Origin: Arthrobacter sp. TPD3018
GTDB lineage: Bacteria; Pseudomonadota; Alphaproteobacteria; Sphingomonadales; Sphingomonadaceae
Reading direction: 5' to 3'
NCBI GenBank assembly: GCA_003075315.1
Contig: QDFQ01000001.1
Coordinates: 847,355-911,354 of the forward strand
Length of the DNA: 64,000 nucleotides
The notes beneath the pieces are model-generated. The model had not been told where the DNA came from, made no database searches, and was given only the letters and a program-made list of their open reading frames with translations. Shown here piece by piece: positions 35,848-44,369 of this stretch. The first letter of the stretch is position 1, and the number at the start of each line of letters is the position of its first letter. Position numbers and translations under genes: made by a program.

Positions 35848-36750
35848 TCAAGCCGCGATCAGGCGCTTTTCGCCGGCGATGCGCATCATCGCCTTTTGCA
35901 GCTTCTCGAACGCCCGCACCTCGATCTGACGCACGCGCTCACGGCTGACGCCATAGACCTGGCTCAGCTCTTCCAGCGTCTTGGGATCGTCGGTCAGGCG
36001 CCGCTCGGTGAGGATGTGCTTCTCGCGATCGTTCAGGTCGTCCATCGCGCTGACCAGCATGTCGTGGCGGACGTCCGCCTCCTGCGCGTCGGCGACGACC
36101 GCGTCCTGCAATGGCGCGTCGTCCTGCAACCAGTCCTGCCACTGGCCCTCGCCATCCTCGCGCATCGAGACGTTGAGCGACGTGTCGCCGCCCATTGCCA
36201 TGCGACGGTTCATGCTGACGACGTCGCTTTCGGCGACACCCAGATCGGTCGCGATCTTGGTGATGTGCTCGGGGCGTAGATCGCCGTCCTCGAACGCGTC
36301 GAGCTTCGACTTCATCCGCCGCAGGTTGAAGAACAGCTTCTTCTGCGCCGCGGTGGTGCCCATCTTCACGAGGCTCCACGACCGCAGGATATATTCCTGG
36401 ATCGAGGCGCGAATCCACCACATCGCATAGGTGGCGAGGCGGAAGCCCCGATCGGGCTCGAATTTCTTCACGCCCTGCATCAGGCCGATATTGCCTTCGC
36501 TGATAAGCTCCGACGTCGGCAGGCCATAGCCGCGATACCCCATCGCGATCTTCGCGACGAGGCGCAGGTGGCTGGTGACGAGCTGCGCCGCCGCCTCGGT
36601 ATCGCCATGCTCCTGAAAGCGCTTGGCGAGCATATATTCCTGCTCGGGTTGCAGGATGGGGAATTTCTTGATCTCGGCGAGGTAGCGGTTGAGGCTCTGC
36701 TCGCCGCCGAGGGCAGGTATCGTCGCGGGGACGTTGCTGCGGGCTGCCAT
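35848..36750 (-). CDS. rpoH: Heat-shock sigma factor RpoH (sigma-32)
   Basis: RpoH directs RNA polymerase to heat-shock promoters. The 300-residue protein has sigma regions 2 (NIGLMQGVKKFEPDRGFRLA, YAMWWIRASI), the RpoH-box-like QKKLFFNLRRMK and region 4 with an HTH (YGVSRERVRQIEVRAFEKL). The start has AGGGAGA upstream. An amine oxidase and mtgA follow closely on the same strand. The Q-K-K-L-F-F-N-L-R motif separates it from RpoD. Confidence 0.96.
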   Translation of the reverse strand: MAARSNVPATIPALGGEQSLNRYLAEIKKFPILQPEQEYMLAKRFQEHGDTEAAAQLVTSHLRLVAKIAMGYRGYGLPTSELISEGNIGLMQGVKKFEPDRGFRLATYAMWWIRASIQEYILRSWSLVKMGTTAAQKKLFFNLRRMKSKLDAFEDGDLRPEHITKIATDLGVAESDVVSMNRRMAMGGDTSLNVSMREDGEGQWQDWLQDDAPLQDAVVADAQEADVRHDMLVSAMDDLNDREKHILTERRLTDDPKTLEELSQVYGVSRERVRQIEVRAFEKLQKAMMRIAGEKRLIAA

Positions 36751-36813
36751 GATCTGATCTCCCTTATCTTGCGGAGGCGTGTCGTCCCTGTCGCGGCAAC
36801 GAACGGTCCGGAC

Positions 36814-37761
36814 CTATACGTGAAGCTCGGTGAACAGTTCCTGCATGTCTGCAGGCATATCGCTATCGAACGCCAAAGCGGTGCTTTTCACCGGATGGAT
36901 GAACCCCAGATGCGCCGCATGCAAGGCCTGGCGGCGGAAACCGAGGGTTTCGAGAAGCGCTTTTTGAGCACCCTTTGTTCTACCATAGACCGGGTCGCCC
37001 AGCAAGGCGTGCCCGATCGAGGCCATGTGGACGCGCACCTGATGCGTACGCCCCGTCTCCAGCCGGCATTCGACCAGCGCCGCGTCGCGCAGCACCTCCA
37101 TCGTCCGGTAATGCGTCACGGCACGCTTGCCGCCCTGAACGATGGCGATCTTCTTGCGGTTGGTCGCCGAGCGGGCGAGGGGGGCATCGACCTTGCCCTC
37201 CGCCGGTCGCGGCCGTCCGCCGACGATCGCGCGATAGCGGCGGTCGATACTGTGGTCGTGGAATTGCCGTGCGAGGCCTTCGTGCGCACGATCGGTCTTC
37301 GCGGCCACCATCAGGCCGCTGGTATCCTTGTCGATCCGGTGGACGATCCCCGGCCGCGCCACGCCGCCGATGCCCGACAGGCTGCCCTGGCAATGGTGTA
37401 GCAGGGCGTTGACCAATGTGCCGTCGAGATTGCCGGCCGCGGGATGAACCACGAGTCCGGCCGGCTTGTCGATCACGATCAGGTGTTCGTCTTCATAGGC
37501 GATGACGAGCGGGATATCCTGCGCCTCGTTGTGCGGCAGCGTCGGGTTGGGCACCGCGACGTTCAGCCGATCGCCGGCGCTCGCGCGCTTGGCGGGATCG
37601 CGGACCATCACCCCGTCGCGCGTCACCGCGCCGCTGGCGATCAGCACCTTCAGCCGTTCGCGCGACAGCGTCGGCACCGCATCGGCGAGCGCACGGTCGA
37701 GCCGCCAGCCATCGGCGGCAGGCGCGATCGTCGCTTCAAGGATGGAAACCCCCCGGTCCAT
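36814..37761 (-). CDS. RluA-family 23S rRNA pseudouridine synthase (RluD-like)
   Basis: A 315-residue pseudouridine synthase with an N-terminal S4 RNA-binding domain (about 15-75) and the catalytic motif GIVHRIDKDTSGLMV with the nucleophilic Asp. An S4 domain and this length fit RluD, which modifies helix 69 of 23S rRNA, but RluC-type specificity cannot be excluded. The ATG at 37759-37761 is divergent from the JAMM peptidase gene; upstream in-frame sequence is antisense to it. Confidence 0.9.
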   Translation of the reverse strand: MDRGVSILEATIAPAADGWRLDRALADAVPTLSRERLKVLIASGAVTRDGVMVRDPAKRASAGDRLNVAVPNPTLPHNEAQDIPLVIAYEDEHLIVIDKPAGLVVHPAAGNLDGTLVNALLHHCQGSLSGIGGVARPGIVHRIDKDTSGLMVAAKTDRAHEGLARQFHDHSIDRRYRAIVGGRPRPAEGKVDAPLARSATNRKKIAIVQGGKRAVTHYRTMEVLRDAALVECRLETGRTHQVRVHMASIGHALLGDPVYGRTKGAQKALLETLGFRRQALHAAHLGFIHPVKSTALAFDSDMPADMQELFTELHV

Positions 37762-37781
37762 ACCGTAACGATGTGGGAACG

Positions 37782-38183
37782 ATGGTGACGATTGCAAGCG
37801 ACCTCGCCCGGCAAATCCTGCGCGCTGCGGCAGCGTCGCCGGAGGAAGAGGTGTGCGGCCTGCTGTTCGGCACGGCCGACGCGATCGAGGCGGTGCAGCC
37901 ATGCCGCAACGTCGCCGCCGATCCGTCACGCTGGTTCGAGATCGACCCCGCCGCTCTGCTGGCGGCGCACCGTGCGGCACGGAGCGGCGGGCCCGCGATC
38001 GTCGGCTGGTATCATTCGCATCCCTCCGGCGAGGCTATGCCCTCGCCGCGCGACGCCGCGAGCGCGGCGCCCGACGGCATGCTGTGGCTGATCGCGGCGG
38101 GTGGCGCGCTGCGAGTATGGCGGGCGGTGGAGGATGGGCCGGTCGAGGGGCGGTTCGAGGCGGTGGCGCTCGGTGTATTATAA
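37782..38183 (+). CDS. M67-family (JAMM) metallopeptidase
   Basis: The 133-residue product has the complete JAMM zinc motif: Glu in EEVCGLLFG, then HSHPSG and SPRD about 10 residues later. Bacterial stand-alone JAMM proteins cleave ubiquitin-like or sulfur-carrier protein tails, often in cofactor biosynthesis. No sulfur-carrier gene is next to it. I chose the ATG at 37782; a GTG nine bases earlier is possible. A palindromic repeat follows the stop. Confidence 0.87.
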   Translation: MVTIASDLARQILRAAAASPEEEVCGLLFGTADAIEAVQPCRNVAADPSRWFEIDPAALLAAHRAARSGGPAIVGWYHSHPSGEAMPSPRDAASAAPDGMLWLIAAGGALRVWRAVEDGPVEGRFEAVALGVL

Positions 38184-38190
38184 GAACTGC

Positions 38191-38286
38191 CGTCATCCCC
38201 GCGGAGGCGGGGATCCATAACCTCTACCCTTTCGGCTCGATCCGCCACGCTGGCGCGTCTGGATTCCCGCCTACGCGGGAATGACG
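38191..38286. repeat. Palindromic repeat, GTCATCCCCGCGGAGGCGGG subtype
   Basis: The element opens with CGTCATCCCCGCGGAGGCGG and closes with TTCCCGCCTACGCGGGAATGACG in inverted order. It is the common GTCATTCCCGCG form seen in many bacteria, and fills most of the gap before chpT. Confidence 0.85.
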
Positions 38287-38369
38287 AAAGTGGCTCGCAT
38301 GCCTCGCTGCGCTTGCACGCGTGACTCATCCCCGCCACATCAGCGGCTACGCGTTGCAAAGGGATCAGA

Positions 38370-39014
38370 ATGTCCGTCAGCCCGATCGATTTTGCGAGCC
38401 TGCTCTGCTCGCGCCTGTGCCATGACCTGCTGTCGCCGGTCGGCGCGCTCAACAACGGGCTGGAGCTGCTCGGCGACGAAAACGATCCCGAGATGCGTAC
38501 CCGCGTCTTTCAGCTGCTTAGCGAGAGCGCGCGCGCATCCGCCAACAAGCTCAAGTTCTTTCGCCTCGCCTTCGGTGCCGCCGGCGGGTTCGGCGAACAG
38601 GTCGACGCGCGCGAGGCGAAGACCGCGATCGAAGGCCTGCTTGCCGACAACAAGCGCACGCAGTTCAATTGGTGGGTGGAGACGGAGACGCTCCCTAAGT
38701 CCGCGCTGAAGGTGATGCTGAACCTCGCCCTGATCGCCAGCGAGGCGCTGGTGCGCGGCGGCACGCTGGATGTCGGCGGTGAAGACAATGGCGGGCAGCT
38801 GGAGATCGTCGTCAAGATCGAGGGGCCGCGCATCATCCTCGACCCCGAACTGCGCCGCACGCTGACCGAAGGCGAGGGGGCCGAGGGCGTCACGCCGCGC
38901 GCTGCCGCCGCCTATCTGGTTCACACGCTCGCCGCCCAGGCCGGTGGCACGGTGCTGGTCAGCGAACCGGCCGAGAATGTCATGATGTTCGGCGTCGCCT
39001 TTCCGAACGGCTGA
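38370..39014 (+). CDS. chpT: Histidine phosphotransferase ChpT
   Basis: ChpT relays phosphate from the kinase CckA to the regulators CtrA and CpdR in alphaproteobacteria. The 214-residue protein has the phospho-accepting His18 in LCHDLLSPVGALNNGLELL and a degenerate C-terminal ATPase-like domain. The length is right. Its place directly before cheA, and the CtrA-like sites before the che transcripts, link the phosphorelay and chemotaxis by position. Confidence 0.9.
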   Translation: MSVSPIDFASLLCSRLCHDLLSPVGALNNGLELLGDENDPEMRTRVFQLLSESARASANKLKFFRLAFGAAGGFGEQVDAREAKTAIEGLLADNKRTQFNWWVETETLPKSALKVMLNLALIASEALVRGGTLDVGGEDNGGQLEIVVKIEGPRIILDPELRRTLTEGEGAEGVTPRAAAAYLVHTLAAQAGGTVLVSEPAENVMMFGVAFPNG

Positions 39015-39033
39015 TCGGAGGCGGGCGCCGCAG

Positions 39034-39048
39034 TAAACGCGCTCTTAA
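39034..39048 (+). promoter_or_regulatory. CtrA-like site before cheA
   Basis: TAAA-N7-TTAA followed by CC has one mismatch to TTAA-N7-TTAA. It ends 44 bases before the cheA start. Confidence 0.45.
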
Positions 39049-39092
39049 CCCCTCATCCGCCATGACCCCACGCGACTATCGCCCGGGGACCC

Positions 39093-41384
39093 ATGGACGA
39101 CCTGCTGCAGGAATTCATCGCTGAAACCCGCGAGACGCTCGACGCTTTGTCGGGCGAGATCGTCGCGTGGGAAGCGGATCCGGGCGATCGCGCGCGGCTG
39201 GATGCGATCTTCCGCTTCGTCCACACCGTAAAGGGCAGCTGCGGCTTCCTCGATCTGCCGCGCCTCGCCCGGCTGAGCCATGCCGCCGAAGATGCGCTGG
39301 CGACGGTGCGCGACGGCCGCCGCACGCCGGATACCGCGCTGGTCGATGCCGTCCTCGCGATCGTCGACCGCATCGGTGACATCGTCGAGGCGATCGATGG
39401 CGGCGAAGCGCTGGACGATGCGGGCGAGGACCTGTTGATCGCGGCACTGGCGGAGGATGCGCAGCCGGTCGCATCGGTCCAGTCGGCGCACCTGCCGCGC
39501 GTCGGCTCCCGCTCCGTCCGGCTGAACGTCGACCTGCTCGACCGGATGATGAGCGGCATGTCCGACATGGTGCTCGCCCGCAACGAACTGGCGCGACGGC
39601 TGCGCGATGCCCCTATCGATCCTCTGGTCGAGGCGGCGCTGGAGCGCCTGTCGCTGACCGTCGCCGACATGCGCGATACCGTCACCCGCACCCGCATGCA
39701 GCGGATCGACGCCTTGTTTTCCGCCTTGCCGCGCATGGTGCGCGATACCGCCGGTGAGCTCGGCAAGCAGGTGGCGCTGACCATCGAGGGCGCCGACGTC
39801 GAGCTGGATCGCGAGATGATCGAGCTGATGCGCGATCCCTTGCTCCACATCATCCGCAACGCGGTCGACCACGGTATCGAGGCGCCGGCGGACCGCCGTG
39901 CTTCGGGCAAGCGCGAAACCGGCCGCCTGGTCGTCGCCGCACGCCAGTCCGGCAACCAGATCCTGGTCGAAATCACCGACGACGGCCGCGGCATCGACGT
40001 CGAGCGATTGGTCGAGAAGGCCAAGGCGCAGAAGATCCTGACCGCCGGCCAGGCCGCCACGATGGATCATGCCGCCAAGCTCGACCTCATCTTCCATCCC
40101 GGTCTGTCGAGCCGCGATACGGTGACCGCGATTTCGGGGCGCGGTGTCGGCATGGACGTGGTGCGCGCCAATATCGAACAGCTCGGCGGGCGCATCCATC
40201 TGTCCAGCCAGCCGGGGCAAGGGCTCGGCATCGTCATCTTCGTGCCGCTGACGCTGTCGATCATGTCGACGATCGTCGTCGGCGTCGGTGCCCATCGCTT
40301 CGCGATCGCGCGCCAGTCGGTCGACGAAATCCTGCGCATTCGCGGCGAATCGGTGCGGATCGACACGATCGGCGATGCCGCGGTCGCCACGGTGCGCGGT
40401 CGCCGCCTGCCGATGGTGTCGCTCGCCGAGCTGATGGGGCTTGCCGGGGAGAAGGATCGGTCCGCGACGCTCGCGATCGTATCGACGCGCGAAGGCGACT
40501 ATGCGCTGGTGATCGATCAGGTGATCGACACCGAAGATCTGGTGGTCAAGCCGGCGGCCCCTGCCGTCATGGCGACGGGCCTCTACGCCGGCCAGACGCT
40601 GCCCGATTCGGGGCAGCCGATGCTGCTGCTCGACGGATCGGGTATGGCGACGATGGCGGGCCTGCGGTTCGACAAGACGCTGATCGCCGACGAGGCACCG
40701 GTCGAACAGACGCGCGCCGATGCCATCCCGGCGTTGCTGTTCGAGGATCTGGACGGCCAGCGGCGCGTGATGCCGCTCGCGGCGATCGATCGCGTGGAGC
40801 CGGTGTCGGTCGACGCGATCCGCTTGACCGCGGGCAAGCTGCGGCTGGCGATCGGCGGGGCGCTCGTGCCCTTGCAGGCCGTCGCCCCGTTCGCCGACCG
40901 GCGCGAATTGCCCGTGCTGCGCCTGACCGATGGGTCGACCGAAATCGCCTATGCGATCCACGAACCGGTCGAGATCGTCCATCTGCCCGATCAGATCGCC
41001 CCCGTCTTCGGCTGCGGGCCGGTCGCCGGCGTCGCGATCATCGGCGGCGAACAGGTGGAATTGCTCGACGCGCATGCATTGTTCGCGGGCGAGGCGCTGC
41101 GGCCTGTCGAGCCGCGGCTGTGCCTGTTGCAGGGGGACGGCAGCGGCTGGATGGAAACCTTCCTGCGGCCGATGCTGGATGCGGCGGGCTATCGCTGCGT
41201 CACCCAGCCGCCGGCAGACGTGCCGGCCGATGTCGCGCTGGTGATGGACGATCGGCCGGTCGCGCCAGCCGTCGCGCGCAATGTCGTACGGCTGCGACGC
41301 GATCCGGGGGTGGGCGAGGGCATCTATCGCTACGACCGGTCGGCGCTGTTCGATGCGCTGGCGCGCGCAGTGGGGGAACGATAA
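39093..41384 (+). CDS. cheA: Chemotaxis histidine kinase CheA, with extended C-terminus
   Basis: CheA phosphorylates CheY and CheB. The 763-residue protein has an HPt domain with His44 (FRFVHTVKGSCGF), a dimerisation helix pair, an ATPase domain (NAVDHGIEAP, DDGRGID, GRGVGMDVV) and a CheW-like domain at about 380-530. I see no P2 domain. After it comes a second, weaker CheW-like region (about 545-665) and a receiver-like tail (about 670-763) that lacks the usual acidic pocket. It is followed by cheW with overlapping TAATG. Confidence 0.93.
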   Translation: MDDLLQEFIAETRETLDALSGEIVAWEADPGDRARLDAIFRFVHTVKGSCGFLDLPRLARLSHAAEDALATVRDGRRTPDTALVDAVLAIVDRIGDIVEAIDGGEALDDAGEDLLIAALAEDAQPVASVQSAHLPRVGSRSVRLNVDLLDRMMSGMSDMVLARNELARRLRDAPIDPLVEAALERLSLTVADMRDTVTRTRMQRIDALFSALPRMVRDTAGELGKQVALTIEGADVELDREMIELMRDPLLHIIRNAVDHGIEAPADRRASGKRETGRLVVAARQSGNQILVEITDDGRGIDVERLVEKAKAQKILTAGQAATMDHAAKLDLIFHPGLSSRDTVTAISGRGVGMDVVRANIEQLGGRIHLSSQPGQGLGIVIFVPLTLSIMSTIVVGVGAHRFAIARQSVDEILRIRGESVRIDTIGDAAVATVRGRRLPMVSLAELMGLAGEKDRSATLAIVSTREGDYALVIDQVIDTEDLVVKPAAPAVMATGLYAGQTLPDSGQPMLLLDGSGMATMAGLRFDKTLIADEAPVEQTRADAIPALLFEDLDGQRRVMPLAAIDRVEPVSVDAIRLTAGKLRLAIGGALVPLQAVAPFADRRELPVLRLTDGSTEIAYAIHEPVEIVHLPDQIAPVFGCGPVAGVAIIGGEQVELLDAHALFAGEALRPVEPRLCLLQGDGSGWMETFLRPMLDAAGYRCVTQPPADVPADVALVMDDRPVAPAVARNVVRLRRDPGVGEGIYRYDRSALFDALARAVGER

Positions 41385-41809
41385 TGGAGCTGTTCCTGAT
41401 CGCCCAGATCGCCGGCCGCGGCGTTGCGATCGCCACGTCGCAGATCGATTCGGTGGTCGACATCGCCGAAACGGTCGCCGTGCCGCGGACCGCGCGCGCG
41501 ATCCGTGGGTTGGTTGCCTTGCGCAGCCGCGTGGTGACGGTGATCGACACCGGCACCGCGCTCGGCCTCGCGCCGATGCCTGCCCATGCGCGGCGCGCGG
41601 TGATCACGCGGGTCGATGGCCATGATTATGCGGTGCTGGTCGACGCGCTCGACGACGTCGCGCTGTTCGACCGCCAGTCGCTCTCCCCCGGCCTCGCGCT
41701 CGATCGCGGCTGGGCGCGGGTGGGCGTCGGTCTGATCGAACGCGACGACGAGGCGCTGCTGATTGTCGATCTCGCGGCGATTGTTCCGCAACAGGCGGTG
41801 GCGGCTTAA
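41384..41809 (+). CDS. cheW: Chemotaxis adaptor CheW
   Basis: A 141-residue CheW scaffold that links chemoreceptors to CheA. It has the expected small beta-barrel pattern (VVDIAETVAVPRTARAIRGL, VTVIDTGTALGL). The ATG at 41384 overlaps the cheA stop, so expression is coupled. The length is slightly short but normal. Confidence 0.9.
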   Translation: MELFLIAQIAGRGVAIATSQIDSVVDIAETVAVPRTARAIRGLVALRSRVVTVIDTGTALGLAPMPAHARRAVITRVDGHDYAVLVDALDDVALFDRQSLSPGLALDRGWARVGVGLIERDDEALLIVDLAAIVPQQAVAA

Positions 41810-41820
41810 CGGCCCGCTTA
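41806..41820 (+). promoter_or_regulatory. CtrA-like site before cheY
   Basis: TTAA-N7-CTTA followed by CC has one mismatch to the CtrA pattern. It begins within the cheW stop codon and ends 57 bases before cheY. Confidence 0.38.
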
Positions 41821-41877
41821 CCCTTGCCTGTCACAAAGGCTCCGAAACGAACACTTCCTTCGTGAAAAGGCGTATCC

Positions 41878-42243
41878 ATGAAGACCTGCCTCGTCGTCGA
41901 CGATTCGAAGGTGATCCGCAAGGTGGCCCGGCACATTCTGGAAACGCTGGACTTCACCGTGACGGAGGCCTGCGACGGCCGTGAGGCGCTCGACGCCTGT
42001 CTTGCGTCTGCGCCCGATGTGATCCTGCTCGACTGGAACATGCCCGTGATGAGCGGCATGGACTTCCTGCGGGCGTTGCGCGAATCGGCAATCCCCTCGC
42101 GGCCGAAGGTCGTGTTCTGCACGACTGAAAACGGCATGGCCTATATCCGCGCGGCGATCGATGCGGGCGCCGACGAATATGTCATGAAGCCATTCGACCG
42201 CGACACGCTCGAATCCAAGCTCCAGATCGTCGGCCTCGCCTGA
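41878..42243 (+). CDS. cheY: Chemotaxis response regulator CheY
   Basis: A single-domain receiver of 121 residues with the acidic pair Asp8/Asp9 (VVDDSK), phospho-acceptor Asp52 (LLDWNMP), Thr in FCTTE and Lys in MKPFD. It would carry the signal from CheA to the flagellar motor. No flagellar genes are in the window. It is the first gene after a short gap in the che cluster. Confidence 0.92.
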   Translation: MKTCLVVDDSKVIRKVARHILETLDFTVTEACDGREALDACLASAPDVILLDWNMPVMSGMDFLRALRESAIPSRPKVVFCTTENGMAYIRAAIDAGADEYVMKPFDRDTLESKLQIVGLA

Positions 42244-42257
42244 GCGGGTCCTGGTGC

Positions 42258-43409
42258 ATGGCACTGCATCCCCAACCTTTGAGTGACGAGGCGCAGGCGG
42301 AGGACGACAGTCCCCCGACGCCGCCCCAGCCGCTGCCGCGCATTCTGATCGTCGACGATTCGGCCGTCACGCGCGCGGTGATCGAGCGGATCGTCACGGC
42401 CAGCGGCCGCTATGTCGTCGCCGCCAGCGTCAGCACGATCGCGGCGGGGCTCGCCGCACTGGCGCGGGAGGCGATCGACCTGATCCTGCTCGACATCAAC
42501 CTGCCCGACACCGATGGCCTCACCGCCTTGCCGGCGCTGCTCGCTGCCAGCAACGCGGCGCACGTGCTGGTCGTATCGGGCGCGTTGGAGACGGGCGGCG
42601 ACGTCGCGCAGCAGGCGCTGGACGCGGGGGCGATCGACACCTTGTTCAAGCCTGCTGCCGGGCAGCGTATCACCCAGTTCAGCGAATCGCTGCTCGACAA
42701 GATCGACCGGCTGCTGGACGTCGATACCGCGCCCGCCGTGGTTGCGGAGCCGCTACCGGCGATGGCGATCCGCACCCCTGTGACGGTGCGAGACGCGGCG
42801 GGCGTCACCGTGCCGCTGGCGACGGCACCGGCGGATTACGACGTGGTGGCGATCGGCGCCTCCACCGGCGGTATCCATGCGCTGAGCGAATTGCTGCGTG
42901 CCATTCCCCCCGACTTCCGCCTGCCGATCCTCGTCACGCAGCATCTGCCCGCGGCCTTCATGCCCTATTTCGCGGCGCAGCTGGCCGTGATCGGCGGCCG
43001 GCCGTGCGATGTCGCCTGCGACCGGATGCGCGTGCGCCCCGGCCGGATCATCGTCGCGCCGGGCGATGCGCATATGCGCTGCGTGCGCCTGCCCGACGGG
43101 TCGGCCGCGGTGCGCCTGACCGAGCAGCCGAGCGAGAGCGGCTGCATGCCGTCGGTCGACCCGATGCTGGCCTCGCTGGCCGAGGTGTTCGGCCCCCGCG
43201 TGCTCGCCATCGTGCTGAGCGGCATGGGGCGCGATGGCGCCGATGGCGCGCGATCGGTGCATGAGGCGGGAGGCAGCGTGATCGTGCAGGACCGGATCAG
43301 CTCGGTCGTCTGGGGCATGCCGGGCACCATCGTGCAGGCGGGCCATGCGGATGTCGTCCTGTCGCCGCGCGACATCGGCCTGTTCGCCGCCGCCGGACAA
43401 CGGCCATGA
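42258..43409 (+). CDS. cheB: Protein-glutamate methylesterase CheB
   Basis: CheB removes methyl groups from chemoreceptors. It has an N-terminal receiver (IVDDSA, LLDINLP with Asp79) and a C-terminal esterase domain with the triad Ser in IGASTGG, His in VTQHLPAAF and Asp in MGRDGADGA. Length 383 residues. It overlaps cheR by four bases. Confidence 0.94.
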   Translation: MALHPQPLSDEAQAEDDSPPTPPQPLPRILIVDDSAVTRAVIERIVTASGRYVVAASVSTIAAGLAALAREAIDLILLDINLPDTDGLTALPALLAASNAAHVLVVSGALETGGDVAQQALDAGAIDTLFKPAAGQRITQFSESLLDKIDRLLDVDTAPAVVAEPLPAMAIRTPVTVRDAAGVTVPLATAPADYDVVAIGASTGGIHALSELLRAIPPDFRLPILVTQHLPAAFMPYFAAQLAVIGGRPCDVACDRMRVRPGRIIVAPGDAHMRCVRLPDGSAAVRLTEQPSESGCMPSVDPMLASLAEVFGPRVLAIVLSGMGRDGADGARSVHEAGGSVIVQDRISSVVWGMPGTIVQAGHADVVLSPRDIGLFAAAGQRP

Positions 43410-44293
43410 TCGCCCCGTCGGGCGCCGCTGCCGTGCGACCGCCTGCGGCGGGCAGCACCGTATCGCCCGCGACGCTGCAGATGTTCAGCGCGCTGCTCGA
43501 GGCGCGGACGGGCCAGCGGATCGCCAGCTATAGGTCCTGGCGAATCGACACGGCGCTGAAGTCGCTGATGCGCGATCGCGGGCTCGGCACGCTCGACCAG
43601 CTTGTCGCGCTGCTACGCGACGGGCGCGATCGCCCGCTGGCCGACGAGGTGGTCGATGCGCTGCTCAATCAGGAAACCTCGTTCTTCCGCGATGCGCCGA
43701 TCTTCGACCTCGTCGTCGAGGCGGTGGCGGCGGCGGAACGGCGCGGCCACCGTGCGCGCATCTGGTGCGCGGGCTGCGCGACCGGGCAGGAGCCGCAATC
43801 GCTGGCGATGCTGTTCGCCGAGCGTGCGGAAGCGGGCGCCCCCATGCCCGAAATCCTCGCGACCGACGTATCCGACCTGGCGCTCGCCCGCGCGCGCGCC
43901 GGCCGTTACACGCAGTTCGAAATCCAGCGCGGCCTGCCGATCCGCCAGCTGATGCGCTGGTTCGATGGCGAGGGCGGGGAATGGACGATCAAGCCCGACC
44001 TCGCCCGACGCGTCATGTTCCGGCAGCACAATCTGGTTGCCGATCGTCCGCCGGCGGGCGCGTTCGACGTCATATTGTGCCGCAACGTGCTGCTCTATCT
44101 GTCTCCCGAAACCAAGCAGGCCGTCTTCCGCACCTTCGCCGACGCCCTGCGGGCCGACGGCCTGCTGGTGCTGGGGGCGGGGGAGACGGTGATCGGCCAG
44201 ACGCAGCTGTTCCAGCCGAGCCGGACGCTGCGGGGCTTCTACGAACGGTCGGCCGTGCCGACGTCCGACGGCGACATTGCCGGCGCATCGTAG
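43406..44293 (+). CDS. cheR: Chemotaxis protein methyltransferase CheR
   Basis: CheR methylates receptor glutamates with S-adenosylmethionine. The 295-residue protein has the N-terminal helical domain with ETSFFRD and the SAM-binding IWCAGCATGQEPQSLAM, plus FDVILCRNVLLYL. It is the last gene of the che cluster, coupled to cheB by an ATGA overlap. No cheD is seen. Confidence 0.94.
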   Translation: MIAPSGAAAVRPPAAGSTVSPATLQMFSALLEARTGQRIASYRSWRIDTALKSLMRDRGLGTLDQLVALLRDGRDRPLADEVVDALLNQETSFFRDAPIFDLVVEAVAAAERRGHRARIWCAGCATGQEPQSLAMLFAERAEAGAPMPEILATDVSDLALARARAGRYTQFEIQRGLPIRQLMRWFDGEGGEWTIKPDLARRVMFRQHNLVADRPPAGAFDVILCRNVLLYLSPETKQAVFRTFADALRADGLLVLGAGETVIGQTQLFQPSRTLRGFYERSAVPTSDGDIAGAS

Positions 44294-44369
44294 GGCCGCG
44301 GCGGCGCCTGACCGCGGATCATCCGGCCCCTCTTACCTAGCTCGCCCGGCTCGGCTAACGTGCATCGCC

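Noticed and set aside
39045..41075. A 676-codon frame antisense to cheA
   Set aside because: It is composed of Arg/Asp/Gly-rich sequence with no family match, while cheA on the other strand has every expected motif.
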